Source of the DNA: Dendrocalamus latiflorus
Lineage: Eukaryota > Streptophyta > Magnoliopsida > Poales > Poaceae
Assembly (NCBI GenBank): GCA_017311315.1
Contig: CM029663.1
Coordinates: 37,274,622-37,338,621, forward strand
Length of the DNA: 64,000 bases
Reading direction: 5' to 3'
Shown here: positions 1 to 11,656 of the stretch, one piece after another
Position numbering within the stretch: position 1 is the first letter of the stretch
Layout of the letters: each line of letters opens with the position of its first letter
Translations under genes and position numbers: made by a program
The notes under the pieces: generated by a model
The model's input: the letters and a program-made list of their open reading frames with translations, nothing else
Database searches by the model: none
What the model was told of the DNA's origin: nothing

Positions 1-1893
1 GGATGGAGCAACGACGATGAGACGGGTGACCAAGAACCCAAGGGCGGCGACGACTTCTCCGGCATGTGCTTCATGGCCCTTGAGGGCGAACTGAGCGACA
101 GCGAGTTGTATTCCGACTCCGACGAGGTAAGCCCCACCTACGACCAGCTTAATGATGCTTTCCTTAAGCTAGGTAGATTCCATGCTAAGTCTAAGGCTAG
201 GTGTACTGAGTTGGAGAAGGAAGTAGCTAGACTATCACGGGAGCTTACTTCACTTGCATCTGCTCCCTCCCGTGATGATTGTGATACATGCTGTGCTCTG
301 TTGGATGACATGGAGAAACTAAGGACCTCGCATGATAGTCTGTCCTATGAACTTGATATGATTAAGGTGGAGAACATTAGTCTTCTTGCTGAGCTTGAGA
401 TGAGTAGGGTAGTTCCTGTTTCATCTACTTCTGTTGAGACTGTTGCTTGCACCGCATGTGAGGATAAGGACAACACTTTTAGAGGTCTTTATTCCATGCT
501 TCTAGATCTGCCTGAGTCATGTGAGAATTGCAATAACTTGTAGATGAACCTAAAACGGGCAGATCACAAAATTGTTGAGTTGCATGCTTCTTTACTCGAG
601 CCAGTTGTGTCTTGCACCAATTGTCCAAAATTAACCCTTGAACTTGAATCTGTTTCGAAGCAATTCCAAGAAGTGGTTAATCATAACAACAAGTTGGCTC
701 AGTTTGCGACTAAGGACCCTGTTAGCTCACCATGCATGAGTTGTGAAAAACTAAAACTTGAACTCGTTGCTTTGAATGAAAAATGTGTGAAGCTAACTAA
801 GGATTTACTAGAGAAGCCATCAACTCATTGTGATGTGATTGCTGAGGTGGGGAAGGAGCCCAAGGGTAAGGTGGAGACGCTTAGCGACGTGAACCAACTG
901 GCTAGTAGTAGGACTGTCCCCTCAGAGTCGGCTGTGCGTGCACAAGCCATTCTTTCCTCTACTGTTGGTTCTTCATCTGCTCCCTTACCTTCTGCTACTC
1001 CTTCTTCCCCCTACTCTTCTTGCACCTCTCTCTTTCGGGAGTGTCAGTACCTTATGAACACTCTCGAGAGGGTTGTAGGCGGCAAGAAGAAGCTGAATCT
1101 TATTCTAGACCAGTCCAAGATTTGCAAGTTCAATCAAGGTCTAGGATATGATTTCTATGAGGACATTAGGAAGCATCCACCTGCTATTCTCAGACCCATA
1201 GTAGGAGGTGTGATTGAGGTTGAGCCCAAATCTGATGAAGTTAAATTCAAGTCTGCAGGCTTTGTCCAAGGTATTTCTGACAGCAAGGTGAGTCCACCTG
1301 CAGCTTCGGCCTCTCAGAAGGCGAAGCAAACTCATGCTACTTCTGCCTCTCAGAAGGCGAAGTATGATTGCACCTTCTGTCAGAAGGATGGACACTTAAT
1401 CGATTGATGCTTCAGGCGTGCCAGGATCGCGCAGAGAGACCGTGTTGCAGCTCTTAGGCGTATTCAGGGTCAGCCCCAGACCTTGAGTGCACCTAAGACC
1501 AACACGAGGTCTAGATTTGCTTCAGATGCTTCTAATGGTTTTGGGCAGCATCGAGGACTTGGTTTTTCTGATTTTTCTGGTTTTCGTCCTTATGCTCCCT
1601 TTGGTCGTGACTACTGTCGTCCTGAGGGTAGATCTCGTTTCCCTCGTCGAGATAGCTACCCGCGGCGTGATCAGCATGTTGCTGGTGTCTTGACTCGCTC
1701 CTCTATAGCAGTCAAGCCCAACAACAGCTTCGGGTCTGCACACAGACCTTCTGGCTTGTTGAGTGACAGAGAGCGTAGGGTAGATAGAGGTCAGTCGTGC
1801 TTGACTACTTCATCTACTCGACGTGTTACTCAGTATTGGGTGCCAAAATCACTCTTGATTTACCCCAGTACTAAGACTTTACTCTCTGTTTGA
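1..1893 (+). pseudogene. Sirevirus gag (5' end outside window), two in-frame stops
   Basis: One frame is open from base 1, so gag starts left of the window. It is broken by TAG at 541-543 and TGA at 1405-1407 and ends at 1893. Residues encoded between about 150 and 870 show heptad-like Leu/Glu/Lys patterns typical of coiled coils, with several CxxC pairs (for example CTNC, CMSC). A retroviral-type zinc knuckle starts at about 1366 (CTFCQKDGHLID), and the second stop falls just before its last cysteine. Downstream is an Arg/Gly/Phe-rich stretch, probably RNA-binding. Gag would form the particle and package RNA. This copy is a pseudogene. Confidence 0.8.
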
Positions 1894-3643
1894 TTCAAGT
1901 TCGCCGGGCAGGGAAGGGAAAGGTTTGGCTTGTAGACTCCGGATGTTCTTGACACATGACTGGAGACTCCCGTTGGTTTTCTTCCCTTGCCCGTGCTCCA
2001 GGTGATGAGACGATCACCTTCGAAGACGCTTCATCTGGGCGCGTCTTCGCCAAAGGTACAGTGCGCATTAATGATTCTTTCATCTTGAAAGATGTTGCTT
2101 TGGTTAGTAAGCTGCAGTATAATTTCCTTTCCGTTTCTCAGCTTACCGATGACGGTTTTGAGGTGAGCTTTAAGAAAAACGCTTGCAAAATTCTTGATTC
2201 TTCGGGTAGTCTGCTTTGCGGGATTTCTCGTTTTGGGAGGATCTTTCGTGCTGATTTTTCTGAGTTTTCTGGTGATCCTCTCCATTGTTTGGTTGCTTCT
2301 GAGTCCCGCGACCTTTTTTTCTGGCATAGGAGACTTGGTCATATTGGATTTGACCATTTGACCCGAGTTAGCGGCCGCGACCTCATTTGTGGTTTGCCGA
2401 AACTCAAGATGGTCAAAGATCTTGTTTGCGCTCCATGCCGGCACGGCAAGATGATTGCCGCTTCTCACCCTCCGGTCACAGTGACTATGACCGATGCACC
2501 GGGACAGCTGCTCCATATGGACACAGTTGGACTAGCTCGAGTGCAGTCAGCAGGAGGGAAGTGGTATGTTCTTGTTGTGGTCGATGACTTCTCGATGTAC
2601 TCTTGGGTGTTTTTCTTAGCCTCGAAGGATGAGACGTTTACACATTTCCGAGGTCTTTTTAGTAGGCTTTCTGTTGAGCTCCCGGGTGCCTTACGAGCGA
2701 TCCGCAGTGACAATGGCACAGAGTTCAAGAATTCCTACTTTGAGAGGTTCTGCGATGAGACAGGTGTAGAGCATCAGTTCTCCTCTCCGCACGTCCACAG
2801 CAAAATGGCATCATGGAGAGAAAGAACCGTACCTTAGTCGAGATGGCCAGGACGATGCTCGATGAGTACTCTACACCGCGGAAGTTCTGGGCTGAGGCTA
2901 TAGCCACCGCGTGCCATGTCTCAAATCGAGTTTTTCTTAGGGCACACTTGCACCGCACTTCTTATGAGTTGAGATATGGGCGAAAGCCCAGTGTATCTCA
3001 TTTTTGTGTGTTTGGTTGCAAGTGCTTTATTCTGAAGTCTGGAAACCTAGACAAGTTCGAGTCACGTTCTTGTGATGGGATCTTTCTAGGTTACTCGACT
3101 TCTTCGCGGGCTTATCGGATTTGGAACTGCGAGTCTAGCAAAATGGTAGAGACCTGTGAGGTGACCTTCGATGAGGCCAGTCCGGGGACTAGGCCCGATA
3201 TCTCAGGTTCTTTAGAGCAGTCTGAGCCCATCTTTGTGGATGATGAGGACGATGGAGATGAGGGTTGTTTGCCCGATCTAGTTCCTCATCCTCTACCTGA
3301 GATGCCGTCTTCCACCGCACCTCGAGGTGATCAACCCATGCCTTCTGCTTCTTCTGAAGCTAGTGGCTCTGTTCCTACCTCATCAGCTCACGAGGTAGAG
3401 GCCATTTCTTTATCTCATCATGGACCTCCTAGACACATTCAAAAAGACCATCCTTCTGAGCAGATTATTGGAGACCTGTCTGAGCGAGTTACTCATTCAA
3501 AATCTGGCGTGTCTCAATTCTGTCTCCATGCTGCCTTTGTTGCCTCCTTTGAGCCCAAGGATGTTTGTCATGCTCTGTCTGATGAGTCTTGGGTAAATGC
3601 CATGCATGAGGAGCTTGAAAATTTCGAAAGAAATAAGGTCTAG
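1894..3643 (+). pseudogene. Sirevirus protease and integrase region
   Basis: The aspartic protease motif VDSGCS is read at about 1933-1949, followed at once by TGA (1950-1952) where Arg is expected. From 1956 come the GAG-pre-integrase segment (FWHRRLGH at about 2320, CAPC at about 2430) and the integrase core, with Asp residues in HMDTVG (about 2515) and RSDNGTEF (about 2701). A frameshift near 2808 moves the frame just before the ERKNRTLVEMARTML segment holding the catalytic Glu region. The integrase C-terminal part then runs to a TAG at 3641-3643, probably a former TGG. Frame changes and stops make this non-functional. Confidence 0.82.
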
Positions 3644-5343
3644 TCGCTTGTTGAGCCCCCGCGTGGTCACAATGTCATTGGGACCAAGTTGGTGTTCAAG
3701 AACAAGCAGAGTGAGGATGGGGTGGTTGTTCAAAATAAGGCTAGACTGGTAGCTCAAGGGTTCTCCCAGGTTGAGGGTCTAGTTTTCGAGGAGACCTTTG
3801 CCCCTGTAGCTAGACTTGAGGCCATTAGAATCCTGCTTGCCTTTGCAGCTTCTAAGGGTTTCAAGCTTTACCAGATGGATGTTAAGAGTGCATTCCTCAA
3901 TGGCTTTATTGAGGAAGAAGTCTATGTGAGACAGCGGCCTGGTTTCGAGAACCCCAAATATCCAAACCATGTCTTCAAGCTTTCCAAAGCTTTGTATGGA
4001 CTTAAGCAAGCCCCTAGAGCTTGGTATGAGAGGCTTAAGTCCTACTTGTTGAGTCATGGTTTCGAAATGGGTAAAGTAGACAAGACCTTGTTCATCCGCC
4101 GGCATGGCACTGATCTTCTGCTTGTCCAGATTTATGTGGATGACATCATCTTTGGCGGCTCTTCACATGCTCTCGTTTCCCAGTTTTCCGATGTCATGAG
4201 CTCGGAGTTTGAGATGAGCATGATGGGCGAGTTAAGCTTCTTCCTTGGCTTCCAAATCAAGCAGACTCGGGAGGGTACCTTCTTGCATCAGGGCAAGTAC
4301 ACTTGAGACCTCCTGAAGCGCTTCGACATGAGTGATGGTAAGCCCGTGTCAACTCCCATGGCATCTTCCGCCACACTTGACCCGGATGAAGACGGCGAGC
4401 CAGTTGATCAGAAGGATGTTTGTCATGCTCGTTCAAAATCTGGAGTGTCTCAATTCTGTCTCCATGCTGCCTTTGTTGCCTCCTTTGAGCCCAAGGATGT
4501 TTGTCATGCTCTGTCTGATGAGTCTTGGGTAAATGCCATGCATGAGGAGCTTGAAAATTTCGAAAGAAACAAGGTCTAGTCGCTTGTTGAGCCCCGCGTG
4601 GTCACAATGTCATTGGGACCAAGTGGGTGTTCAAGAACAAGCAGAGTGAGGATGGGGTGGTTGTTCGAAGTAAGGCTAGACTGGTAGCTCAAGGGTTCTC
4701 CCAGGTTGAGGGTCTAGATTTCGAGGAGACCTTTGCCCCTGTAGCTAGACTTGAGGCCATTAGAATCCTGCTTGCCTTTGCAGCTTCTAAGGGTTTTAAG
4801 CTCTACCAGATGGATGTCAAGAGTGCATTCCTCAATGGTTTTATTGAGGAAGAGGTCTATGTGAGACAGCCTCCAGGTTTCGAGAACCCCAAATACCCAA
4901 ACCATGTCTACAAGCTTTCCAAAGCGTTATATGGACTTAAGCAGGCTCCTAGAGTTCGGTATCAGAGGCTTAAGTCCTATTTTTTGAGTCATGGTTTTGA
5001 GATGGGTAAGGTGGATAAGACCTTGTTCATTCGTAGGCATGGCACTAACCTTCTGCTTGTCCAAATTTATGTGGATGACATCATCTTTGGCGGCTTTTCT
5101 CATGCTCTTGTTTCACAGTTCTCGGAAGTCATGAGCACCGAGTTTGAGATGAGCATGATGGGTGAGTTGACCTTCTTCCTTGGCTTCCAGATCAAGCAGA
5201 CTCGGGAGGGTACCTTCTTGCATCAAGGCAAGTACATTCGTGACTTCCTGAGATGCTTTGACATGAGTGATGGTAAGCCGGTGTCAACTCCCATGGCATC
5301 CACAACTTCACTTGACCCAGATGAGGATGGCGAGCTAGTTGAT
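3496..5343 (+). repeat. Direct duplication of about 0.93 kb within the Sirevirus (integrase C-terminus to RT)
   Basis: The block starting TTCAAAATCTGG at 3496 recurs at 4432, an offset of 936 bp. First copy is about 3496-4418, second about 4432-5343. The copies are a few percent diverged. The junction at about 4413-4431 holds AAGGATGTTTGTCATGCTC, which matches an internal stretch of the repeat (about 3556-3574 and again after 4491). It looks like a templated filler from polymerase switching. Confidence 0.85.
3644..4431 (+). pseudogene. Sirevirus reverse transcriptase, first copy of duplicated block
   Basis: This encodes the copia RT palm: QMDVKSAFLNG near 3870 and the catalytic YVDDIIFGG near 4135. 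The frame stops at TGA 4304-4306, where the second copy has CGT. It then reads on in another frame to GEPVDQ at about 4400, just before the duplication junction. Compared with the second copy (4580-5557) it differs at about nine amino-acid positions over some 200 residues. Alone it lacks RNase H. The upstream TAG (3641-3643) is present in both copies, so that stop predates the duplication or was shared by both templates. Confidence 0.82.
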
Positions 5344-5557
5344 CAAAAAGAGTACAAAAGCATGATCGGCTCCCTCTTATACCTCACTGTCTCGAGACCG
5401 GACATACACTTCTCTGTGTGTCTTTGTGCTCGGTTTCAGGCTTCTTCTCGCGTATCTCACCGCCAGGCGGTGAAGCGCATCCTTCGGTACCTTCGAGCTA
5501 TCATTGACTATGGTATCTGGTACTCTTCCTCTTCCTGTCTTTCCCTCAGAGCCTATT
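4432..5557 (+). pseudogene. Sirevirus reverse transcriptase, second copy, cut by gypsy insertion
   Basis: The second copy repeats the integrase/RT linker (4432-4579, ending in TAG), shifts frame because a five-C run in copy 1 is four Cs here, and encodes RT from 4627. Visible motifs are FAPVARLEAIR, QMDVKSAFLNG, LYGLKQAP and YVDDIIFGG (about 5072). It goes on into the connection region (SLLYLTVSRPD) and stops mid-frame at the gypsy insertion (5558). Coding resumes at 17683 after removal of the gypsy element and one CTATT copy. Confidence 0.85.
5553..5557 (+). repeat. Target-site duplication CTATT, left side of gypsy insertion
   Basis: CTATT at 5553-5557 is repeated at 17678-17682, directly outside the two gypsy LTR ends. 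Removing the element and one copy restores the copia frame through LRAYSDADF. This is strong evidence for a single insertion. Confidence 0.95.
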
Positions 5558-6054
5558 TGAAGAGGACATCATTTCCATAGATACAACTGTACCAACTCCA
5601 CAACAAACTGAAACTATGATACAAGGACCAATGACTCGAGTGCGAGCACATCAACTTAACCATCAGGTGAATGCGTTCCTAAGTTTGCATACAAATGTTT
5701 CAAAGAATGGCATACTACTTAATTCTTGTGATGATTTAATTGTCCTTAGGAACCATGGTGAAGGACCACACGAGCACAAGTGTAGAAGTGAACCGTCAAG
5801 CGTAATCCAAGTCCTGTTCGCGAGTTCGATTCAGATTCGACATTTGTAACAACGTCAACTTCAAATGGCCATAACTTTTGATCCAGAAGGCTTCTCAGTG
5901 CCCGTGAGTACTTGTTGGAAAGCTCTTAGAGTCTACTTTCTAGTTTCACCTCCAAACTCCATCTGAGCAGATCAGAAACTGCGAAAGAAGACACATCACT
6001 TTTTCAGTCCGAGTCAAAGTGGGCGAGGGCCTTGTAACTTAGGCTATTTGGGCT

Positions 6055-6078
6055 GGTACTGTTCACGTGAACAGTACC
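6055..6078. promoter_or_regulatory. 24-bp perfect palindrome with CACGTG core in gypsy U3
   Basis: Each half is GGTACTGTTCAC, giving a perfect inverted repeat whose centre is the G-box CACGTG. A third half-like piece (CATGAACAGTAAC) follows at about 6086. It lies about 75 bp upstream of the TATA-like box, where an enhancer would sit. The 3' LTR has the same structure at 17222-17245 with centre CACATG, so the symmetry is broken there by one base. Confidence 0.6.
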
Positions 6079-6152
6079 ACGGCCACATGAACAGTAACCC
6101 ATGATTAGTATCGCCTCCCTTGTCATTAGGTAAGTGCGGCTTTTCCTTCCCC

Positions 6153-6160
6153 TATTTAAG
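6153..6160 (+). promoter_or_regulatory. TATA-like box of gypsy 5' LTR
   Basis: TATTTAAG lies in a C-rich context, and the same site is present in the 3' LTR at 17319-17326. Its place in the LTR suits the U3/R border. Transcription would start about 30 bp downstream. Confidence 0.55.
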
Positions 6161-6460
6161 GAGGTCGCACCCATTTAGTTTTCCTAGGGTTTTTCTTAAG
6201 AGATTATTCTACTTAGCAGTTTCGCCGCATGTTCGGTTGAGGAACCCCAACTTGTGAACTTAATCTTTTTTCGCAATACAAATTCAGATTGCATCTCGAA
6301 CTCTCTTGCTTGTGTTCTCGATTCGCTTGCAGGAGATAGCCTTCTTGGCGAGGTCAACCGTGTTCGACACGGTTGATAACCAACGGAGCAGTGGTGTAGT
6401 GATTACGAGGGGTTCGATCTGTTTTGGTCGGAGCCTTTGGATCATAAACGTCACATTAGG

Positions 6461-6472
6461 TGGTATCAGAGC
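6461..6472 (+). other. Primer-binding site, initiator Met tRNA type
   Basis: TGGTATCAGAGC sits two bases after the 5' LTR end. It is complementary to the 3' end of plant initiator methionine tRNA, the usual primer of plant LTR retrotransposons. Confidence 0.92.
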
Positions 6473-7995
6473 AACAGTTGCCCGTGAGGTAATTTGTCCC
6501 TTTTAGATTAGTTTATGTTCATCATATCATCCCAAAACTCCAGAAAATTAGCCAAAAAATTGTTCGTAGTGTTCTTCCGCTGTTCCAACACCCCTTGTGC
6601 CATTGCAATTTTTCTTTTTAGTATTGCTTGTTGAATTTTTGGTTACATTGTCGTGTTCAAGTTGCTGATTGCTAGTTTAGTCAGAGTCTAGTTCGTCATT
6701 GCCTAGTTGCATCTCGTGTTCCTTTGCGTAGCTTTGTCGTTGTTTGTTCTTGTTCCTTGCCGCGCCGCCGTCCTTGCCGCGGCCTCCCATCCACTGTCAC
6801 CGCGATCCTTGCCTTGCCACCTCGCTTGTCTCATCCTTGTGCAAAAAATAGGGTTTTGGACTCAGGAAAAAATAGAGAGTTGATTTCGGTTGTTTAGAAA
6901 AAAAACAGAGAGGAAAAAAAAGAGAAAAAAAGAGAGGAAAGAGTCCATCTTTGCCGAAATTTGGAAAGTACATCAAACCTTCGCCGAAAATAGTGAACAT
7001 TGGTGGAATTGTTTTTCATACATCTAAAAGCCTCCAGAAAAAAATTTGAGCAATTTCGGCCACGGTATCAAAAGTTATAGCAGTTTCAATTGAGGCCGAA
7101 ACGAATTCGAGCCCGTTTTCGACACACCTTCAGTAAAACGAGCATAACTTTTGCATACGGTGTCCGTTTTTGACGTTCTTGCACTCGTTGGAAAGCTAAC
7201 GATGATGCACATCTAAAAATATGATAGTGAAGCACCTGTCACCCTCCAAGACCCCCAAAATCGGCCATCTTTAGCCCTAAAATTGTGTCGCAAGTTTTTG
7301 GATTTTCGTCTTTGGTGATTTATTCGGTCTTCCCTTCAGAATTTGGGTTCTGTCCAGTTGAGAAAATTGTATATCTCATTGAAACGTTTCAAACGAGTAT
7401 ATATAAGCCATATGAAACTTTGCCTTTTCATCGTTTGAGACTAGCTGTTGTATCTGCTCAATCTAGAGGGTTGTTCGCGTTTTACCGATATCGTTGTTTG
7501 TGCTCTACATAGCGCGAATAATCTTGTACCCTTAGAAAGAAGTTTGAATAGTGGGCTAGCGTCTCTCCTAGTACTTGTTGTGAGGTTCTCCTTTGCTTAC
7601 ATCAAGTCATTTTGTTCGTTGCGTGTGCGTACATACACTTCTTTGCATAGGGCTTGATTGACTAGTTGTGATTAGGCTAGGAACAACAACTTTTCACGAG
7701 TCCTTTGAACAAACTTTCAGCTTGCATTTACTGAACTGATTATTGCTGATCATTTTTGCTACCATATTGTGCCTTCCAAGCTCCACCTACTCTTGATCAG
7801 AACAGGTCCCCTCTTGCAATCGTACCCATGCTCGACACGGTGTCACGAAACAGCCACCGGTTGTACCACCTGCTGCATTGGTAAGAACACTTGTAAGAGT
7901 GTGGTAAGACGCTTGAGAGTGTGTGATTCAACTTTCCATCACCTAGTAGTTGATAGGGATAGTACATTTGTGCTGTCTTTTGTTTTCTACTAACC
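6473..7995 (+). other. 5' leader of gypsy element
   Basis: About 1.5 kb between PBS and gag ATG. No long frame and no recognisable domain. It has a purine-rich stretch near 6895-6945 that could hold packaging or splice signals, but nothing specific can be shown. Confidence 0.7.
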
Positions 7996-8985
7996 ATGGT
8001 AGGTGAGCCGTCTGATGCACAAGAGTGTGTTTTAAAGGGAGAGCTCATGACGCTCTTGGATGAACAACACACTACCATTAGTGAGGATATTGATAGGAAG
8101 TTTCAAGCTATGACGGACACACTGCAGCGTTCCATCAACGAGAGTATTGCAGCACTCACTGTACGCCTTGAAAGAATGGAGAATCGGCCACCAAACAATG
8201 GACGCGAGCATGATCACGATGCAGGCCAAGATCGCAAGGAGGGAGATGAAAATGAGAGACAAAACCATGACGCCGGTGCTGCATTTGCCGTCCAAGATGC
8301 ACGCCCATGGCACCGCTTTCATCAAAATCGTCACGGTTTGGGAGGTAATAATTTTCAGCACCACCACAATGCTCGTGCTAATGATGACCCATTTGCTAAA
8401 GTCAAATTTACCATACCATCTTTTGCGGGTACTTATGATGCTGAAACTTATCTAGATTGGGAGATGACAGTTGAACAAAAATTTAATGCTCATCTAGTTC
8501 CTGAAGTGCATAGAGTCAGACAAGCCATTAGTGAATTTAAAGATTTTGCTATCATTTGGTGGACTCAAGTAGTTAATTCTGGTTTAACACCTAATACATG
8601 GGATAGATTGAAGGTAGCTATGCGTGCTAGATTTGTTCCTCCTGCTTTTAAACGTGAAATGCGCAAGAAATTGCAGCGCTTAGACCAAGGTAATAGATCT
8701 ATCGAGGAATATTATCAAGAACTACAAATAGGCATGTTGCATTGTAATGTTGAAGAGGATGAGGAGGATAAGATGGCTTATTTTTATGGGGGCTTAAGGC
8801 GTGAAATTCATGACATAATTGATTACAAAGAGTATAATGATATCAATAGATTGTTCCAGCTTGCTTGTTTGGCAAAAAAAGAATTGCAGGGTAGGCAACA
8901 AAGGACAAGGAGCAACTTTGGGAGTACGTCTACATCAAGATCGACGCCTGGGCAAGCCAAGACAGCCCCACCTCCTGTTTTTTGA
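7996..8985 (+). pseudogene. Gypsy gag, N-terminal part
   Basis: ATG at 7996 opens a 329-residue frame. Residues about 130-295 match the Retrotrans_gag fold pattern: FAGTYDAETYLDWE, then IIWWTQVV, RFVPPAFKREMRKKLQ, SIEEYYQELQ and GGLRREIHDIIDYKEY. It ends at TGA 8983-8985, after which the same frame continues into the zinc knuckle, so the stop is a probable point mutation in a longer gag-pol. Gag would make the virus-like particle. Confidence 0.85.
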
Positions 8986-9000
8986 GCTGTTGCCCCCTCT

Positions 9001-9855
9001 GTGAGTAGGGCGTGTTCAGCAGCACCTCCGCCACCATCACGCGCATCCGAGACGAGCAAATCTACTAGTGCGCAAGCACCAACAAAGAGCTCTTCATCGG
9101 TTGCTTCCACGAGCCGTACAACAGGCATTATGTGCCACCGTTGTAAAGGGATGGGCCACGTCATGAGAGATTGCCCAAGTCAGCGGGCGTACATTGTGAC
9201 AGAAGATGGTGGTTATGTAAGTGCTAGTGATGTTGAGGACGAATATGCTCTTGCAGCTAACCTTGCAGGTAATGGTGATGATCATGAGATAGATAGCGAT
9301 GGTGAGGAAATTTTAGGTGTCGCTGCTACAGCAAATTATAAAACCATAATTGTGCAGCGAGTATTGAGCACTCAAAGAGAGCAAGAGGAGAAGCTACAAC
9401 GTCATAATCTGTTTCAGATGTTCCTCATCGTCAAGGATTGCCGTGTTCGTGTTATAATTGATGGCGGAAGTTGCAATAACTTGGTGGATTCGAGATTGGT
9501 CAAGACGCTTGGCTTGACCACACGCGCGCATCCTCACCCATACCACATTCAATGGTTCAACAACAACGGTAAGGTGAAGGTAACACAATCTGCGAGAGTG
9601 CATTTTTCCATTGGTTCCTATCATGATGTTGTTGATTTTGACATAGTACCTATGCAAGCATGCTCATTGTTATTAGGTCGTCCATGGGAATTTGATACCG
9701 ATGCAACTCATCATGGTAGAAGTAATAAGTACTCTCTTGTGCACAAAGGAAAGAAAATAACTTTGCTACCTTTGACACCTACTGAAATTGCTAATTGTGA
9801 TAAAGGGCTAGCTGAAAATAAGAAGAAAGAACTTGAACATGAATCTGAAAATTAG
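9001..9855 (+). pseudogene. Gypsy gag zinc knuckle and aspartic protease
   Basis: Same frame as the preceding gag. The zinc knuckle CHRCKGMGHVMRDC (C-x2-C-x4-H-x4-C) is encoded at about 9133-9174. The protease segment follows: VRVIIDGGSCNNLVDS near 9440, where the DTG/DSG signature reads DGG, then LLLGRPWEFD near 9670, typical of gypsy proteases. It ends at TAG 9853-9855, again followed by the same open frame. Confidence 0.85.
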
Positions 9856-9861
9856 CAAGTA

Positions 9862-10758
9862 GTGAAGAATGTTTTCCCACCTAAGAAAGAGAAGTTGGCA
9901 CCTAGTTTTAGTACCGAGGGAATTAAATTAAAGGGTTGTGTCATGCTTGCAACCAAATTTGATCTTGCTGAAATTTGTCATGATGATATGCCATGCTATG
10001 CTTTGATATGCAAAGATGCTTTATTTTCACTTGATGATGTATCTAGCTCTTTGCCGTCTGTTGTTACTAACCTTTTGCATGAATATAAGGATGTGTTTCC
10101 AGCTGAGATACCCCCGGGGCTGCCGCCTATTAGAGGGATTGAACACCGAATTGACTTAATTCCAGGAGTGACTTTGCCAAACCGTGCGGCGTATAGGACT
10201 AATCCGGAGGAGGCTAAGGAAATTCAACGACAAGTCCAAGATCTTTTGGACCAAGGATACGTACGGGAAAGCCTTAGTCCTTGTGCTGTGCCTGTTCTTT
10301 TGGTTCCTAAGAAAGATGGTAGTTGGCGTATGTGTGTTGATTGTAGAGCCATTAATAATATCACAATACGGTATCGCCATCCTATTCCTAGGTTAGACGA
10401 CATGTTGGATGAGTTGAGTGGTTCTATTATTTTCACAAAGATAGACTTGCGTAGTGGGTACCACCAGATTAGAATGAAATTGGGAGATGAATGGAAAACA
10501 ACATTTAAAACTAAGTTTGGGCTATATGAGTGGTTAGTGATGCCTTTTGGTTTAACTAATGCACCTAGCACTTTCATGCGTTTGTTGAACGGAGTTTTGC
10601 GTGCTTTCATTGGGAAATTTGTAGTGGTTTATTTTGATGATATTTTAATCTATAGCAAGTCATATGAAGAACATTTGGATCCTTTACGAGCTATTTTTAA
10701 TGCTTTGAAAGATGCACGTTTGTTTGGTAACCTTGAGAAGTGCACCTTTTACACGGAT
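9862..10758 (+). pseudogene. Gypsy reverse transcriptase, N-terminal two thirds
   Basis: Continues the gag-pol frame after a stop. RT motifs in order are LDQGYVRESLSPCAVPVLLV, WRMCVDCRAINN, KIDLRSGYHQIR, MPFGLTNAPSTFM and the catalytic VVVYFDDILIYS (YFDD, about 10625). The frame is cut at CTFYTD by the solo LTR starting at 10759 and resumes at 14765. RT copies element RNA into DNA in the particle. Confidence 0.88.
10754..10758 (+). repeat. Target-site duplication CGGAT, left
   Basis: CGGAT at 10754-10758 recurs at 14760-14764. The pair exactly flanks the TG...CA ends of the 4001-bp insert inside the gypsy RT. Confidence 0.93.
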
Positions 10759-11648
10759 TGTCACATCCCAAAATTTGCTTTCTAGAAAAATTTAATTTCA
10801 AATTAATTATTTTAAAGTATTTGAGTTTTAATTGGATTTGCCCTGAATTTCTGTTTTTGAAAAAGCTAGATTTAAAAAGTATTTTAAGTAAAACCTAAAA
10901 TTATTATTAAATAAAATGATATTTTGATTTTATATGAAAATCCTAGTTTAAAATAATTATTTGGAGTTATTTGAATTTTATTTGGTTTCTTGGATTTTCT
11001 GGAATTTAAAAATGTATTTTTGAAATTAAAAATTATTTTAAGTATGAAAATTAAATATCAACAGTAGTTGAAAATAATTTTATTTAGTCCAAAATATGTC
11101 CAGGAGCTTCTGTGAATTTTTCTGGAATTTTTGGAGGTATTTTTATATTTTTCTGAGGCCTAAATAATTTCCTACTCTTTTCTGAAAATAAAAATCAAAT
11201 TCCAAAAATAAAAATCCCCACCTTCCCCTCCTCGCCCGACGCGTGGCTTGCCTGGATGCCGTCCGCTTACATTCAAGTCGTAGGCAGCCTGGTCTTAAGT
11301 CGTAGGCCGCCGGATTTCCATCCGCGCCCATGAAGTCTAATCCGAGCCGTCTGTCTGTTTCCCTCTCGGCCTCGCTGGCAGCGGGTCCCCTTTGTCAGAG
11401 CCTTCGTCCCCGCGCGGACGCCGACCTCTCTCTCTCTCTTTTCTCTTCTTTCCGAGAACCCTGGCAATCGAATCCTACCCGAATTCTATCTCTTCCTTCG
11501 ATTCGTTTGGGAATTTGAATTCCGAAGAGATAGGCTCCTTATCTCTCTGATTTTCAAACTCTTCTGTTGGCCTATCCCCATGATAATCGGATCTCTGGCC
11601 ATGGTCTTCGGCGAGGAATTCCGCCGCATGACCTTTTTCCCCGAGTCC

Positions 11649-11656
11649 TATAAATA
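11649..11656 (+). promoter_or_regulatory. TATA box of LTR family A
   Basis: TATAAATA followed by CACCCTCGG, at the end of a GC-rich segment. This is the same relative place as TATAAAAG in the 23617 LTR and TATAAAGG in the 54255 LTR. It suggests plus-strand transcription starting near 11680. Confidence 0.6.

Larger units (their letters stand above)
5558..6458 (+). repeat. 5' LTR of gypsy element (901 bp)
   Basis: Begins TGAAGAGGACATC and ends CGTCACATTA just before the primer-binding site. It matches 16705-17677 along its length but lacks about 50 bp near its 3' end and a shorter piece near 5930. Its first 290 bp carry a copy of the pol C-terminal codons, because the 3' LTR starts inside the pol frame. 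U3 has a palindrome (6055-6078) and a TATA-like box (6153). Confidence 0.93.

Noticed and set aside
6461..6472. tRNA-like strings TGGTATCAGAGC (also 26928 and 32888)
   Set aside because: They are primer-binding sites next to LTR ends. No cloverleaf can be formed, so no tRNA genes.
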